From Thiohalophilus thiocyanatoxydans (GTDB lineage Bacteria; Pseudomonadota; Gammaproteobacteria; UBA6429; Thiohalophilaceae), in assembly GCF_004366735.1 (NCBI RefSeq), contig NZ_SOQX01000001.1, positions 682,001 to 746,000 of the forward strand: DNA of 64,000 nt. Direction: 5' to 3'. Below are positions 35,221 through 46,812 of this stretch, piece by piece. A program made the translations under genes and the position numbers. Position 1 is the first letter of the stretch. Each line of letters begins with the position of its first letter. A model generated the notes under the pieces. The model saw only the letters and a program-made list of their open reading frames with translations. It did no database searches and had not been told where the DNA came from.

Positions 35221-35733
35221 TCACTCCCCCATGCGCAAACGGCCGGTCGGGTGTTGGTGTTGATCGATCAGGCCCTGTTCCAGTAACCACTGACAGGCCT
35301 CCCCGGCATCCTCCTCGAACCAGCGCCGGGCCGAGCCCAGCCGGAAACTGTAGCCCCAGCGATCCATATCCTGCCACATGCGTTGGCGGCCCACGCCCGG
35401 CAGCTGATCGGCGAGCAGAATTTGCAGATAACAGACGGCGTTCTCTTCATCATACCCGCCCCCGGCATCGGTATGCAGCCGGGCACGGCGTCGGGTGTCC
35501 ATGCAGATATAATGGCAGGCCTCGTGCAGGGCCGATTGCACCGGGGTGTGTGGACGAATGAACAGTTGCCGGCCGATCAGACCGGCCTCGGGATCGCCCC
35601 AGAAACTGCCGGGCAGTGGCGTCGGCGCATCGATCAGCACCACTTCCAGATCATAGCGGGCTAACAGTTGTCGCAGCACGGGCAAGCCGGCTTCGGTGCA
35701 AGGCATCACGTCAGATGTGGCAGGAACAGTCAT
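35221..35733 (-). CDS. Conserved hypothetical protein with HEACH zinc motif
   Basis: I do not recognise the family. The 170-residue protein has an HExxH motif, HEACH at about 70-74 in QSALHEACHYICMD, and an acidic GGGYDEENAVCYLQILLA that could supply a third ligand, so it may be a small zinc peptidase-like protein. The C-terminal half (WGYSFRLGSARRWFEEDAGE) is helical. No signal peptide. It lies between apaG and rsmA on the same strand. Confidence 0.65.
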   Translation of the reverse strand: MTVPATSDVMPCTEAGLPVLRQLLARYDLEVVLIDAPTPLPGSFWGDPEAGLIGRQLFIRPHTPVQSALHEACHYICMDTRRRARLHTDAGGGYDEENAVCYLQILLADQLPGVGRQRMWQDMDRWGYSFRLGSARRWFEEDAGEACQWLLEQGLIDQHQHPTGRLRMGE

Positions 35734-35991
35734 GACTGGATTTTATCATGACCTGCCGGGAAACCGGAGCGGGGGATCCCATGCCGATAACAGCAGACCG
35801 GCGAATTGAAGGATTCGGATTACCGGTATTCTGCGTGCGAGATGACAGCGGGGATGACGAGAATGATGCCAACTCAGTTTATCTCGATGAATCGGGCGTT
35901 TTTATTCCGTCATCAGAAAAGATGAAACAGCTGGTCCGAGCAGGTACCGGCAGGGGCAGCTTGCAAAGAGCAAAGTGGTCGGGGCGTCTCG

Positions 35992-36768
35992 TTAGAGCGC
36001 GTTTGCCAATCGGGCAAACGCGGACAGGTCGAGCTGCTCCGGCCGTTCAGTCGGTTCGATACCCAGTTCGCGCAGTCGGATCTCGTCCAGATAGTCCTTC
36101 AGCGAATGGCGCACCATTTTGCGCCGCTGACTGAAGAGGCGATTTACCAGCCAGTCGAGCTGTTTGATATCGTTGACCTGGACCGGCGGGACGGTGTGGG
36201 GGATCAGCCGGACGATGGCGGAGTCGACCTTCGGGGCGGGTGTGAAGGCGCCGGGACGGACGAGGAACAGCTGTTCGGCCTGGCAATAATAGCCCAGCAT
36301 GACCCCGAGCCGACCATAGGCCTTGCTGCCCGGCGGGGCGACGATGCGATCCACCACCTCTTTTTGCAGCATGAAGTGCATGTCCCGAATACAGGCCAGC
36401 TGGGACATCAGGTGAAACAGCAACGGGGTGGAGATGTTATAGGGCAGATTGCCAACCAGCCGCAGTTGCTCTCCGGTGTGGCGCAGGGCGCAGAAGTCGA
36501 CGCGCAGGGCATCGGCATGATGGATGGTCAGCTCTCCCGCGCCGGCGCCACAGGCTTCGAGGACGGGGATGAGATCCCGATCCAGTTCCACGACCTCCAG
36601 CTGGCCGCAGGCTGCCAGCAGCGGGCCGGTCAGGGCGCCCTGGCCGGGGCCGATCTCCACCAGATGCTCACCGGGACGCGGGGCGATGCTCTGGACAATG
36701 TGCTGGATGACGCCCGGATCGTGCAGGAAATTCTGGCCGAAGCGTTTGCGTGGACGGTGGCGGGACAT
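35992..36768 (-). CDS. rsmA: 16S rRNA (adenine1518/1519-N6) dimethyltransferase
   Basis: RsmA (KsgA) dimethylates two adjacent adenines in the 3' hairpin of 16S rRNA late in 30S assembly. The 258-residue protein begins MSRHRPRKRFGQNFLHD and has VEIGPGQGALT (SAM motif I) and the catalytic NLPYNIST. ATG 36768 lies four bases after the pdxA stop; longer readings run into pdxA out of frame. The order surA-pdxA-rsmA is conserved. Confidence 0.96.
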   Translation of the reverse strand: MSRHRPRKRFGQNFLHDPGVIQHIVQSIAPRPGEHLVEIGPGQGALTGPLLAACGQLEVVELDRDLIPVLEACGAGAGELTIHHADALRVDFCALRHTGEQLRLVGNLPYNISTPLLFHLMSQLACIRDMHFMLQKEVVDRIVAPPGSKAYGRLGVMLGYYCQAEQLFLVRPGAFTPAPKVDSAIVRLIPHTVPPVQVNDIKQLDWLVNRLFSQRRKMVRHSLKDYLDEIRLRELGIEPTERPEQLDLSAFARLANAL

Positions 36769-36772
36769 GGGA

Positions 36773-37765
36773 TCAGGCCGGGCGGGCGGCGTGGACCATC
36801 TCGATCGCGACCTGGATCGCGTATTCGAGACTGCCGGCCTCGGCGTTACCCCGGCCGGCCAGCGCCAACGCGGTGCCGTGGTCCACCGAGGTACGGACAA
36901 AGGGCAGGCCGAGGGTGATGTTGACCGCCTGGCCAAACCCCCGATATTTGAGTACCGGCAACCCCTGATCGTGATACATGGCCAGCACCGCGTCGGTCTG
37001 CGCCAGCCCGGCCGGGGTGAACAGGGTGTCGGCCGGCAGGGGGCCGCTCAGATCCATCTCCTCGGCGCGCAGGGTCTCCAGCACCGGGGTGATCACCTCG
37101 ATCTCCTCGCGCCCCAGATGGCCCTGTTCGCCGGCATGGGGATTGAGCCCGCAGACCTTGATTCGCGGGGAGGCCAGCGCGAAGTGGCGCCGCAATTCAC
37201 TGTGCAGGATCCGCAGCACGGCCGTCAGGCTGTCGCGGGTGATGGCCCCGGGCACGTCGCGCAGGGCCAGATGGGTGGTGGCCAGCGCCACCCGCAGCCC
37301 GGGAGTGGCCAGCATCATCACCACCCGGGCGGTGCCGGTGGCGGCCGCCAGGTATTCGGTATGGCCGCTGAACGGAAAACCGGCCTCGTTGATAACGCCC
37401 TTGTGCACCGGCCCGGTCACCAGGGCATCAAAGCGACCGTCGCCACAGCCGTCGACCGCAGCATCCAGACAGGCCAGGACATACCCGGCGTTGGCCGGAT
37501 TGAGCTGGCCGGCGGTGACCGGTTCCGCCAGCGGCACCGGCAGGATCGACAGCCGGCCGGCACCGGTCTCCGGGGTGTCCGGCGACCAGGGCTGTAACGC
37601 GAGGGAGAGACCCAGCTGGCGGGCACGTTGTTCGAGCAACGCCGGGTCGGCGATGGCCACCAGCGGCGTCTCACGCGGCTGCTGGGCCGCCTGGATGATC
37701 AGATCAGGGCCGATGCCGGCCGGTTCGCCGGGGGTGACGGCGAGGGTGCGGGGCGGGCGGGTCAC
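36773..37765 (-). CDS. pdxA: 4-hydroxythreonine-4-phosphate dehydrogenase
   Basis: PdxA oxidises 4-phosphohydroxy-L-threonine in DXP-dependent vitamin B6 synthesis. The 330-residue protein has the N-terminal [15 protein letters not shown], and the metal-binding histidines in [24 protein letters not shown] and [13 protein letters not shown]. The start is GTG 37765, overlapping the surA stop by four bases (GTGA); longer readings overlap surA and are not conserved. Its PLP product serves the gcvP and Dat enzymes in this window. Confidence 0.95.
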   Translation of the reverse strand: MTRPPRTLAVTPGEPAGIGPDLIIQAAQQPRETPLVAIADPALLEQRARQLGLSLALQPWSPDTPETGAGRLSILPVPLAEPVTAGQLNPANAGYVLACLDAAVDGCGDGRFDALVTGPVHKGVINEAGFPFSGHTEYLAAATGTARVVMMLATPGLRVALATTHLALRDVPGAITRDSLTAVLRILHSELRRHFALASPRIKVCGLNPHAGEQGHLGREEIEVITPVLETLRAEEMDLSGPLPADTLFTPAGLAQTDAVLAMYHDQGLPVLKYRGFGQAVNITLGLPFVRTSVDHGTALALAGRGNAEAGSLEYAIQVAIEMVHAARPA

Positions 37766-39057
37766 TGGTTCAGCCGGTAGTCCACGTAGGCTTCGGCGTG
37801 CAGCTGACGCAGCCATTGTTCGATGGCTTCGTCGCTTTTGCGCTCGTGAATGGCCTGACGGGCCTTGTTACGCTGGTACTGTTCGGTGTCATCGTGCTTG
37901 CGGCGTTCGATAACTTCGACAATATGCCAGCCGAAGCGGGTCTGGAAGGGCTCGCTGATCTCCCCGGGCTGCAGCTTGCCCATCTTTTCCTCGAAGCGGG
38001 GCACCATGCTGCCGGGATTGACCCAGCCGAGGCTGCCTCCCTCGGCGGCGGAGCTGGTGTCGTCCGAGTGGGCACGGGCCAGCTCGGCAAAACTCTCGCC
38101 CTGCTGAATGCGTTCGTGCAGGCGCGCCAGCCGTTGACGCGCCTCGGTGTTGGAGACTACCTGGGTGGGGCGGATCAGGATGTGCCGGGCCCGGGTCTGT
38201 TCCACGATACGCCGCTGCTCGGGACTGCGACGATCGATCAATTTGATAATATGAAAACCGCTGGCGCTGCGCTGGGGCTCGCTGATATTGCCTGGTTGCA
38301 TCTCGACGACGGTCTCCGCCAGCGCGTTCGGCAACTGGCCGCCTTCGCGCCAGCCGAGATCGCCGCCCTGCAGGGCGTTCTGGCCGCTGGACTCGGCCAC
38401 CGCGGTCTGATGAAAATCGGCGCCCAGACGCAGGCGGTTGTAGACCTGCCGGGCCTTGTTCCTGGCCTGCTCAATCTGGTCCGGGGTGGCCCCCTCCGGC
38501 ACACCGATCAGGATATGGCCGAGCCGGAATTCGTCATTCAGCCCCTGGCGGCTTTCCATATTGGTCAGGTAATTTTCCACCTCCCGCTCGGTGACTTCGA
38601 CACTGTCCTCGACCCGGCGTTGGCGCAGTTGACTGATAATGATCTCGTTGCGGATGTTCTCGCGAAAGGCGGCGAAGCTTGTGCCGTCGCGGCGCAGGAC
38701 TTCCTGAAACTGCGGCATGCTGAGATTGTTCTCCCGGGCGATATTGTTTATCGCCTGGTTGACGGTTTCGTCATCCACCCGGATCCCGACTCTTTGCGCC
38801 ATCTGCAGTTGCAGTTTTTCGATCACCAGGCTCTCCAGCACCTGCCGTTCGAGCACTTCATCTTCCGGCAGGCGTTGCTGTTGCTGGGCGGACTGGTTTT
38901 TGATGCGCTGCAGACGTTCGTCCAGCTCAACCCGGGTGATCACATCGTCATTGACGACGGCGACCACGTGGTCGAGTTCCTCGATGGTGGCGGCGCCAAG
39001 GGGGGCGGCGGACAGCCCGAGGAGGCTGACCAGCAGAGCGAAAATCAGGTGTTTCAT
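37762..39057 (-). CDS. surA: Periplasmic chaperone and peptidyl-prolyl isomerase SurA
   Basis: SurA escorts outer-membrane proteins, including LptD, through the periplasm. The 431-residue protein has a signal peptide ([21 protein letters not shown]), an N-terminal helical domain ([19 protein letters not shown]) and two PpiC parvulin domains, near residues 170-275 ([13 protein letters not shown]) and 285-385 ([11 protein letters not shown] to [11 protein letters not shown]). ATG 39057 gives the proper signal peptide. It follows lptD by 68 bp and overlaps pdxA. Confidence 0.96.
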   Translation of the reverse strand: MKHLIFALLVSLLGLSAAPLGAATIEELDHVVAVVNDDVITRVELDERLQRIKNQSAQQQQRLPEDEVLERQVLESLVIEKLQLQMAQRVGIRVDDETVNQAINNIARENNLSMPQFQEVLRRDGTSFAAFRENIRNEIIISQLRQRRVEDSVEVTEREVENYLTNMESRQGLNDEFRLGHILIGVPEGATPDQIEQARNKARQVYNRLRLGADFHQTAVAESSGQNALQGGDLGWREGGQLPNALAETVVEMQPGNISEPQRSASGFHIIKLIDRRSPEQRRIVEQTRARHILIRPTQVVSNTEARQRLARLHERIQQGESFAELARAHSDDTSSAAEGGSLGWVNPGSMVPRFEEKMGKLQPGEISEPFQTRFGWHIVEVIERRKHDDTEQYQRNKARQAIHERKSDEAIEQWLRQLHAEAYVDYRLNQ

Positions 39058-39125
39058 GATAGGAGACAAGCGGTTAACAACAGGCCGCCAAGCATAACAC
39101 AAGCGGCCGGGCCTGATACCAGGAT

Positions 39126-41330
39126 TCACTGCTGCGGGCCGAAGCTGGTTTGCTGGCCAAAACTGGCCAGGCCCTTGAGTTCCAGTATCAGCATCAGGGC
39201 ATTCTCCTCGGGCCGGTCGTTGCTGATGAAGCGGCGGCGGGCCTCCAGATTGAGGCCCCAGCAACAGCTGTCGTAGCGCAGCCCGAGGACCGATTCCAGT
39301 TCCCGCTGATTTTCCTGATCGTAGAGCCGGCGTCCGTGAAATTGCCAGCTCGGGTTGAGCCGCCAGTCGAAACCGGCCTCGTTAGTCTCCAGGCGATCCC
39401 GCTGAAAGCGGTAGGCGACGGAGAGGGAGAGCGTGTCCAGCGGCGAATAGCGCAGCCGGGTGTTGGCGGTGGTGATTTTTTCGCTCTCCGGCGACCAGGT
39501 CAGATCGCTGTCGAAGGCCCACCGGGCGTTGGGGCGGGCGTCCAGTTCGGCAATGATGTCCGAGCGGCGGCTCTCATCGAGACTATCGTTGCCCAGCGTG
39601 ACCCGCCGATCATCAAAATAGAATATCTGCGCCAGGCGGGCCATTAATAACTCGTTGCCGGTTTGCTGGCTCAGCAGCCGGGTGGTGAGGGCCGCGGTCA
39701 GATGGTTGGTGTCGCCGACGCGATCCACGCCCTCAAAGCGGTTGGCGCGAAACGGGTCGTTGATGGTAAAGCCGCGTAAACTGGTGTCGAACACCGGCAG
39801 ATCCTGCTGATCCCGGTAGGGGATGTAGGCATAAAACAGCTGCGGTTCCAGGGTGTGCAGCAGATCGGTACCGCCGATGCGGGTATCGCGCTCGAAAAAC
39901 AGGCCACTGTTGAGACTGAAGATCGGTACCGTGCGGGTCGGCCCGGTCTCCCCGGTGGTGGTGGCCGGATCCAGATCATACTGGCTGTGGCGCAGCTGCA
40001 GCTTGGGCTCGGCAAAACCATAGACCTTGCGCAGGGGCAGGCTGACCGAGGGGGCCAGATCCAGTCGCTCGCCCACCACCCGGTTCCCGCGATGGTCGAA
40101 ATTCACCCACTGGGCGTCGACGTTGTAGTTGAGCGCATTGTCCGGCTGCGGCAGCCGGCTACTGAATCCCAGCTGCGGCAGGCGTTGATAGGCTTCATTG
40201 CCACGGATCACCTGATGGCTCTGCGCCAGAGCCGTGAACCGCCACTGTTCGGCGTTGTAGGCCAGCTCCCCGCGTCGTTCCAGATGGGTGGTGCTGGTGG
40301 CGTTGAGATCATCGCCGAAATCGAACAGGTGATCGGTATCGGCGACATAGTTGTAGTCCACCTGACTGCTCCAGCCGAGACCGGCGCTGCCCTCATGTTG
40401 CCAGCGAAACCGCTCGCGATCCGCGCCATACACCTTGTCGTCGGCCAGATAATGCCAGTCCACCTGACCCGTGGTGGCGGAGGTCAGATAACGGAACTCG
40501 TTTTTCAGCATGAGGCCGCGGCGGCTCATGTAGTCGAGGGTAATGGTGGCGTCCATCTGCGGTGCAATGTTCCAGTAATAAGGGACCACGATCCGGTCGC
40601 CGTGTTGATCCGAGCCTCCCACTGAGGGATAGAGCAGGCCGCTGAGGCGCTCGTCGCCGATGGGAAAGCGCATGTACGGCAGATAGAGGAACGGTACCCC
40701 CTTGAAGGAGACCGTCACATTGCGCGCCGCACCCTGGCGGTTTTCTTCGTTGAGTATGATATGGCCGGCGCTCAACAGCCAGTCGGGATCGTCCGGATCA
40801 CAGGTGGTGTAGGTGGCGTCCTCGAACTCGGTGCGGTATTCATCCAGGATGCGGATGGTGCCGGCCCGCCCCTGCTGGTTTTCGCCGGTGCGATAAGTGC
40901 TGGCGGTAATCTGGCCGGTGTGGGTCGACATATCCATGTCCGCCTCCTCGCCGGTGACCAGCAGATCGTTACGCAGCAGACGCACATCGCCTTCGGCATG
41001 CACGGTATCCTGCTGTCGATCATACTCGGCCCGGTCGGCATCGAGCTGGTTGAGGCCCCGAATAATCACTACATCCCCCTGAAAGACACTGGTCCCCTCA
41101 AGGCGGATATCGGCGCGATCCGATTCCACGTGGGTGCGCAGATCGGTCGAATCGCCCTCAACCCGGGGCAGGGGCGCGTGAGTCTCGGGCGGGCAGAGGG
41201 CGCCCACCGGCTCGCCCGCTGAGGAGGTGATCTGGCTCATCCCCGGGGCGGCCCAGAACAGCAGCGCGCCCAGCAACCCCGCGCGACCGAGCGCGGGGCG
41301 GGATAGAAGATGAGAAAGAGATTGGCGCAA
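39126..41330 (-). CDS. lptD: LPS-assembly protein LptD
   Basis: LptD is the outer-membrane barrel that places lipopolysaccharide on the cell surface with LptE. The start is taken at TTG 41330: GAGG lies six bases before it and it gives a signal peptide (RQSLSHLLSRPALGRAGLLG). An ATG at 41399 is in frame but overlaps a TATAAT box and has no ribosome site. The mature N-terminus has an OstA domain (VESDRADIRLEGTSVFQGD) and the C-terminus a beta-barrel. All four disulfide cysteines are present: ALCPPE, TTCDPDD and the DSCCWG pair. Length about 734. Confidence 0.92.
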   Translation of the reverse strand: MRQSLSHLLSRPALGRAGLLGALLFWAAPGMSQITSSAGEPVGALCPPETHAPLPRVEGDSTDLRTHVESDRADIRLEGTSVFQGDVVIIRGLNQLDADRAEYDRQQDTVHAEGDVRLLRNDLLVTGEEADMDMSTHTGQITASTYRTGENQQGRAGTIRILDEYRTEFEDATYTTCDPDDPDWLLSAGHIILNEENRQGAARNVTVSFKGVPFLYLPYMRFPIGDERLSGLLYPSVGGSDQHGDRIVVPYYWNIAPQMDATITLDYMSRRGLMLKNEFRYLTSATTGQVDWHYLADDKVYGADRERFRWQHEGSAGLGWSSQVDYNYVADTDHLFDFGDDLNATSTTHLERRGELAYNAEQWRFTALAQSHQVIRGNEAYQRLPQLGFSSRLPQPDNALNYNVDAQWVNFDHRGNRVVGERLDLAPSVSLPLRKVYGFAEPKLQLRHSQYDLDPATTTGETGPTRTVPIFSLNSGLFFERDTRIGGTDLLHTLEPQLFYAYIPYRDQQDLPVFDTSLRGFTINDPFRANRFEGVDRVGDTNHLTAALTTRLLSQQTGNELLMARLAQIFYFDDRRVTLGNDSLDESRRSDIIAELDARPNARWAFDSDLTWSPESEKITTANTRLRYSPLDTLSLSVAYRFQRDRLETNEAGFDWRLNPSWQFHGRRLYDQENQRELESVLGLRYDSCCWGLNLEARRRFISNDRPEENALMLILELKGLASFGQQTSFGPQQ

Positions 41331-41503
41331 CGCTGACCTCAGGTTTGCTGAACAGTTGTGAATGCCGGGGCAGACGGTCTGATTATGATAGTCTGGCATT
41401 ATACATGCCCACGGGTTGATCGCCGCATCCTCGAATGTCGGGAAATCGTCTCTTGCAGACCGCCCGCGGCGGGCGACAAACGGTATAATTCCCCTTCGGT
41501 TCG
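41331..41503. promoter_or_regulatory. Divergent promoter region lptD / amgK
   Basis: A minus-strand TATAAT (41403-41398) would start the lptD transcript near 41391, giving a leader of about 60 nt before TTG 41330. A plus-strand TATAAT (41484-41489) would start the amgK transcript near 41496, only about eight bases before its ATG. Neither has a good -35 hexamer at standard spacing, so activator or alternative sigma control is possible. Confidence 0.6.
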
Positions 41504-43191
<1,688 letters not shown>

Positions 43192-43197
43192 GCGCGC

Positions 43198-44631
43198 ATG
43201 GGTGAAGAGATACAGAACAGCCAGTTTGATGCGCAGGATTACGCCCGTTTCGAACAGCGGCTGCGGCAGGAGACCGCGTTGCTCAAACGCTGGGTGCAGG
43301 AAGGGCGTCTGGCGGCGACCGACCCGCAGGGGGGATTCGAGCTGGAAGCCTGGTTGATCGACGAGGCGTTCCGGCCGCTGTCGATCAACGACGTCTTTCT
43401 CAAACGACTGGATACGGATCTGGCTTCGCCGGAGCTGGCCAGTTTCAACTTCGAGGTCAACAGCACTCCGCGGCAGCTGCATGGCGCGGTATTCTCCACC
43501 ATGCACCGGGAGTTAACCGAGACCTGGCAGCATTGCCAGCAGACCGCCGCCGCGCTGGATGCCGGAGTCATCATGATCGGCATTCTGCCGACGGTGGAAA
43601 ATGATTCCCTGAATCTGGCCAATATGTCGGGCATGCAGCGCTATCGGGCGCTGAACCGGGAAGTGGTGCGCATGCGACACGGCAAGCCGCTGGTGCTCGA
43701 TATCAATGGTGAAGAGCATCTGCGGGTGACCCATCGTGATGTGATGCTCGAATCGGCCGCCACCTCGTTCCAGATTCACCTGAAGCTGACCCCGCAAAAC
43801 GCCGTTCCCCTGTTCAATGCCAGTATGATCCTCTCCGGACCCATGGTGGCCCTGAGTGCCAACTCGCCGTTTTTGTTCGGCAAGAACCTGTGGGCCGAGA
43901 CCCGTATCCCGGTGTTTGAACAGGCGGTGGCGGTCGGCGGCTATGATGCCGCCCGTTTCGGTCCCATTCGTCGGGTCACCTTCGGTGACGGGTATGTGCG
44001 ACAGTCCCTGCTGGAATGTTTCGAGGACAATCTGGCCCACTATCCGGTCATGCTGCCGGTGGACCTGGGCGAGGATCCCGAACAGCTGGCCCATCTGCGC
44101 ATGCACAACGGCACCATCTGGCGCTGGAACCGTCCCCTGATCGGCTTCGATGCGGACGGGCGGCCGCATATGCGGGTGGAGCATCGGGTGGTGCCCGCCG
44201 GTCCGACGTTAATCGATACCATCGCCAACGCGGCGTTTTATTACGGCGCGGCGACCGCGCTGGCCAACATGCCGATGCCGCCGCGGCGCCGCCTGGCGTT
44301 CGACAAGGCGCGGGACAATTTCTATGCCGCGGCCCGTTTCGGGTTGCACGCCCGGCAACAGTGGTTCGACGGGGCGCAGCTGTCGGTCGGCGACTTGTTA
44401 CAAAAAGTCTTGTTACCCCTGGCCCGAGAGGGGCTGGCGCAACTGGGGGTGGCCGAGGCCGACAGTCAGACGTATCTGGGGATCATCGCCCAACGGGTGG
44501 CCAGCGGTCGCAACGGCGCCCAGTGGCAACGCGATTATGTCAAACAGCACGGCCGGGACATGCACGCGCTGACCGCCGCCTATCTGGAACGTCAACAACA
44601 GGGGGATCCGGTGCATGAATGGCGCATCTGA
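43198..44631 (+). CDS. GCS2-family carboxylate-amine ligase (glutamate-cysteine ligase-like)
   Basis: This 477-residue protein has the glutamine-synthetase-like fold of the GCS2 family. Metal and substrate residues are visible: E48/E50 in GGFELEAWLID, FNFEVNSTPRQL near residue 86, SFQIHLKLT, and the late MRVEHRVVPAGPTLIDTIAN. Such enzymes join a carboxylate to an amine with ATP. It is longer than YbdK-type members (about 370 residues), and true glutathione synthesis is not indicated by its context. It is coupled to murU (6 bp) and to the M14 gene (17-bp overlap). Confidence 0.8.
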   Translation: MGEEIQNSQFDAQDYARFEQRLRQETALLKRWVQEGRLAATDPQGGFELEAWLIDEAFRPLSINDVFLKRLDTDLASPELASFNFEVNSTPRQLHGAVFSTMHRELTETWQHCQQTAAALDAGVIMIGILPTVENDSLNLANMSGMQRYRALNREVVRMRHGKPLVLDINGEEHLRVTHRDVMLESAATSFQIHLKLTPQNAVPLFNASMILSGPMVALSANSPFLFGKNLWAETRIPVFEQAVAVGGYDAARFGPIRRVTFGDGYVRQSLLECFEDNLAHYPVMLPVDLGEDPEQLAHLRMHNGTIWRWNRPLIGFDADGRPHMRVEHRVVPAGPTLIDTIANAAFYYGAATALANMPMPPRRRLAFDKARDNFYAAARFGLHARQQWFDGAQLSVGDLLQKVLLPLAREGLAQLGVAEADSQTYLGIIAQRVASGRNGAQWQRDYVKQHGRDMHALTAAYLERQQQGDPVHEWRI

Positions 44632-45640
44632 CAATGTATTGACAGTGCTGGATCAGCTGCCATCGGGCCTGCTCGATCTGCCCGCCGAGCGCCTGCACGA
44701 GATGTTGCCGGGGCCGACCCTGATCGAACTGCCGGGCAGCGATCCCCAGCCGCTGTTTATTTCGGTATTACTGCATGGCAATGAGACCACCGGCTGGGAT
44801 GCCATGCGCGCGATATTGAAAAAGTATCCCCGGCTGCCGCGCACGCTCTATCTGTTGATCGGCAATGTCAGCGCCGCGGCGCGGCGGCAGCGACATCTGC
44901 CGGATCAGGCGGACTATAACCGGATCTGGAAAGGTGACGGCGACGGTCCCGAGCATGCCATGGCCCGGCAATTGTTACACCGGCTGGAGCAGCGTCCCCT
45001 GTTTGCCGCGATTGATATTCATAACAACACCGGCACCAACCCGCACTATGCCTGTATCAACCGGCTTAACGAAGACTATTTGCATCTGGCCACACTGTTC
45101 AGCCGCACCGTGGTCTATTTTCTTAAACCCGATGGGGTACTCTCCCTGGCTTTGTCACGTCGGTGTCCGGCGGTGACGCTCGAATGCGGCAAGCCCGACG
45201 ATGCACACGGCGTGACCCATGTGATCGAATACGTGGAAGCGGCATTGCATCTGTCGGCGTTCCCCGAACATGAAGTCGCCCCGCAGGATGTGGATCTGTT
45301 TCATACCGTGGCTGTGGTCAAGGTGCCCGAACAACTTTCCATCGGCGTGGACGATCCCCGGGCGGATATCGATCTGAGTTCGGCGATCGATCATTACAAT
45401 TTCAGTGAGTTGCCGGTCGGTACCTGTTTCGGTCATTATCGCCACGGCGGCGATACCGCGCTGGAGGCGCGGGATGAGCTGGGCAACGAGGTCAGTGGCC
45501 GTTATTTTGAACTAAGTGACGGCCGAATCTATACCCGTACGCCGGTCATGCCCTCGATGCTGACCCTGGATACCGGGATTATTCGCCAGGATTGTCTCTG
45601 TTATCTGATGGAACGCCTGCCGTTGCCGACGGGCGAGTGA
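44615..45640 (+). CDS. M14-family / succinylglutamate desuccinylase-like zinc hydrolase
   Basis: This 341-residue protein has the zinc ligands H54 and E57 in LLHGNETTGW and H136 in IDIHNNTGTNP, with a likely catalytic E190 in VTLECGKPDDAHG, matching the AstE/aspartoacylase branch of M14 enzymes. It would remove an acyl or amino-acid group from an amide. No signal peptide, so cytosolic. It overlaps the ligase gene by 17 bp, the strongest coupling in the operon, suggesting that one enzyme undoes or trims the product of the other. Substrate unknown. Confidence 0.8.
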   Translation: MNGASDNVLTVLDQLPSGLLDLPAERLHEMLPGPTLIELPGSDPQPLFISVLLHGNETTGWDAMRAILKKYPRLPRTLYLLIGNVSAAARRQRHLPDQADYNRIWKGDGDGPEHAMARQLLHRLEQRPLFAAIDIHNNTGTNPHYACINRLNEDYLHLATLFSRTVVYFLKPDGVLSLALSRRCPAVTLECGKPDDAHGVTHVIEYVEAALHLSAFPEHEVAPQDVDLFHTVAVVKVPEQLSIGVDDPRADIDLSSAIDHYNFSELPVGTCFGHYRHGGDTALEARDELGNEVSGRYFELSDGRIYTRTPVMPSMLTLDTGIIRQDCLCYLMERLPLPTGE

Positions 45641-45731
45641 CGGTCCGATTGTCCGGCATCTTGCCTGCCGGGGGACCAGGGCGCATCGTCTACGAAGGCC
45701 GCTGACCTTTATGTCTTTGTACAGTGTAAAT

Positions 45732-45976
45732 AACGCAGAGGGCGCGGAGGCGCAGAGTCGCGGAGAAAAGAATTATTGGGATGTTCAATGCTCTACCCTG
45801 CCTCTGATCAACCATCGAAATACTGAAAACACCGAGCAACACCAAATCAGTGCATTCGCGCCTTCAGTGGTTTTCTTTATCTATTCTTAAAATAACGCAA
45901 ATTGACAGGATCGGAAATATCCGATAATAAAACCTTTGTATCCTCCGCGACTCAGCGCCTCTGCGACCTCCGCGTT
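45732..45976. repeat. Inverted-repeat-bounded element (CGCGGAGG arms)
   Basis: The left arm AACGCAGAGGGCGCGGAGG with CGCAGAGTCGCGGAG (45732-45765) is mirrored by CCTCCGCGACTCAGCGCC with TCTGCGACCTCCGCGTT (45942-45976). Between them lies ATCGAAATACTGAAAACACC and its partial inverse GCGCCTTCAGTGGTTTTC (about 45811-45880). It is the main content of the 361-bp gap 45641-46001; there is no gene. Confidence 0.8.
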
Positions 45977-46001
45977 TTATTTTCCAGTCTATCTGTTGTG
46001 G

Positions 46002-46760
46002 CTAGTATCGCATGGCATACCACAGTCGGCCGAGAATCTCGTGCAGGGCCTTGCGGGTATCGTCGAGGGCGCCGGCGTTGGGGACGAAGTGGAGCAGCAG
46101 GGGCCGGGCGCGGGTGCTGTAGGCGGTAGGCGCGGGGATGACATCGAGATCGTGTTGTTCAAAGACAAGCACCGAGCGCGGCATGTGCCAGGCGTGGGTC
46201 ACCAGAGCGATACGGGTGATGCCGTCGCGTTTCAATTGTTGCCGGCTGTAGCGGGCGTTCTCCCAGGTGTTGGCCGAGGCGCTCTCCACCCACTTGACCG
46301 GCACCCTGAACTCATTTTCCAGTACCCGGCGCATCAGTTCGCCCTCGGCGCTCGCATGACCGTACGGATTGCCGCCGGTGACCAGAATCGGCAGGCCGGA
46401 CTGGCGGTGCAGGCGGGCGCCGTAACGCAGGCGCTCCAGGGTGTGTTTCGAGACCGTGTCCTCGCCGTTATATTCCGGGGCATCCACGTAGCGCCCGCCG
46501 CCGAGAATCACAATGGCCTGGGCCTGACGCTGGTTTAACTGTGCGGGGGTGGTCGGCGCGGTCTGTTCCAGCAGGGCCAGCAGATTGTTGGAGACCACCG
46601 GCAGGCTGGCGGCGACCAGCAGAACGAAACCGCCGATGATCAATAGCCTGCCGGTAATAAAGAGCCGACCGACGAGCAGTGTGCCGAGCAGCATCATCAG
46701 GATCATCAGTCCCGGCGGCATGAGCACCGCTTCAACCAGACGTATGAGCAGAATTTCCAA
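46002..46760 (-). CDS. YdcF/ElyC family protein (DUF218)
   Basis: This 252-residue protein has two N-terminal membrane helices (residues about 10-50) and a DUF218 domain: AIVILGGGRYVDAPEY, LERLRYGARLHRQSGLPILVTGG, ENTWENARYS-like block near 165 and RIALVTHAWHMPRSVLVF. The E. coli relative ElyC affects envelope and undecaprenyl-phosphate metabolism at low temperature; function here is inferred at family level only. The first codon is TTG 46760; the next ATG lies inside the first helix. Confidence 0.85.
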   Translation of the reverse strand: MEILLIRLVEAVLMPPGLMILMMLLGTLLVGRLFITGRLLIIGGFVLLVAASLPVVSNNLLALLEQTAPTTPAQLNQRQAQAIVILGGGRYVDAPEYNGEDTVSKHTLERLRYGARLHRQSGLPILVTGGNPYGHASAEGELMRRVLENEFRVPVKWVESASANTWENARYSRQQLKRDGITRIALVTHAWHMPRSVLVFEQHDLDVIPAPTAYSTRARPLLLHFVPNAGALDDTRKALHEILGRLWYAMRY

Positions 46761-46812
46761 TGCAAGTATCCCGGTGTTATTTAGAGTGGTATCGGGTACA
46801 GCAGTTTATTCT

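Noticed and set aside
35748-36134. Plus-strand 128-codon reading between the HEACH gene and rsmA
   Set aside because: Its second half is antisense to rsmA; the first half (starting at the internal ATG near 35781) has no recognisable family. A real small protein here is possible but unsupported.
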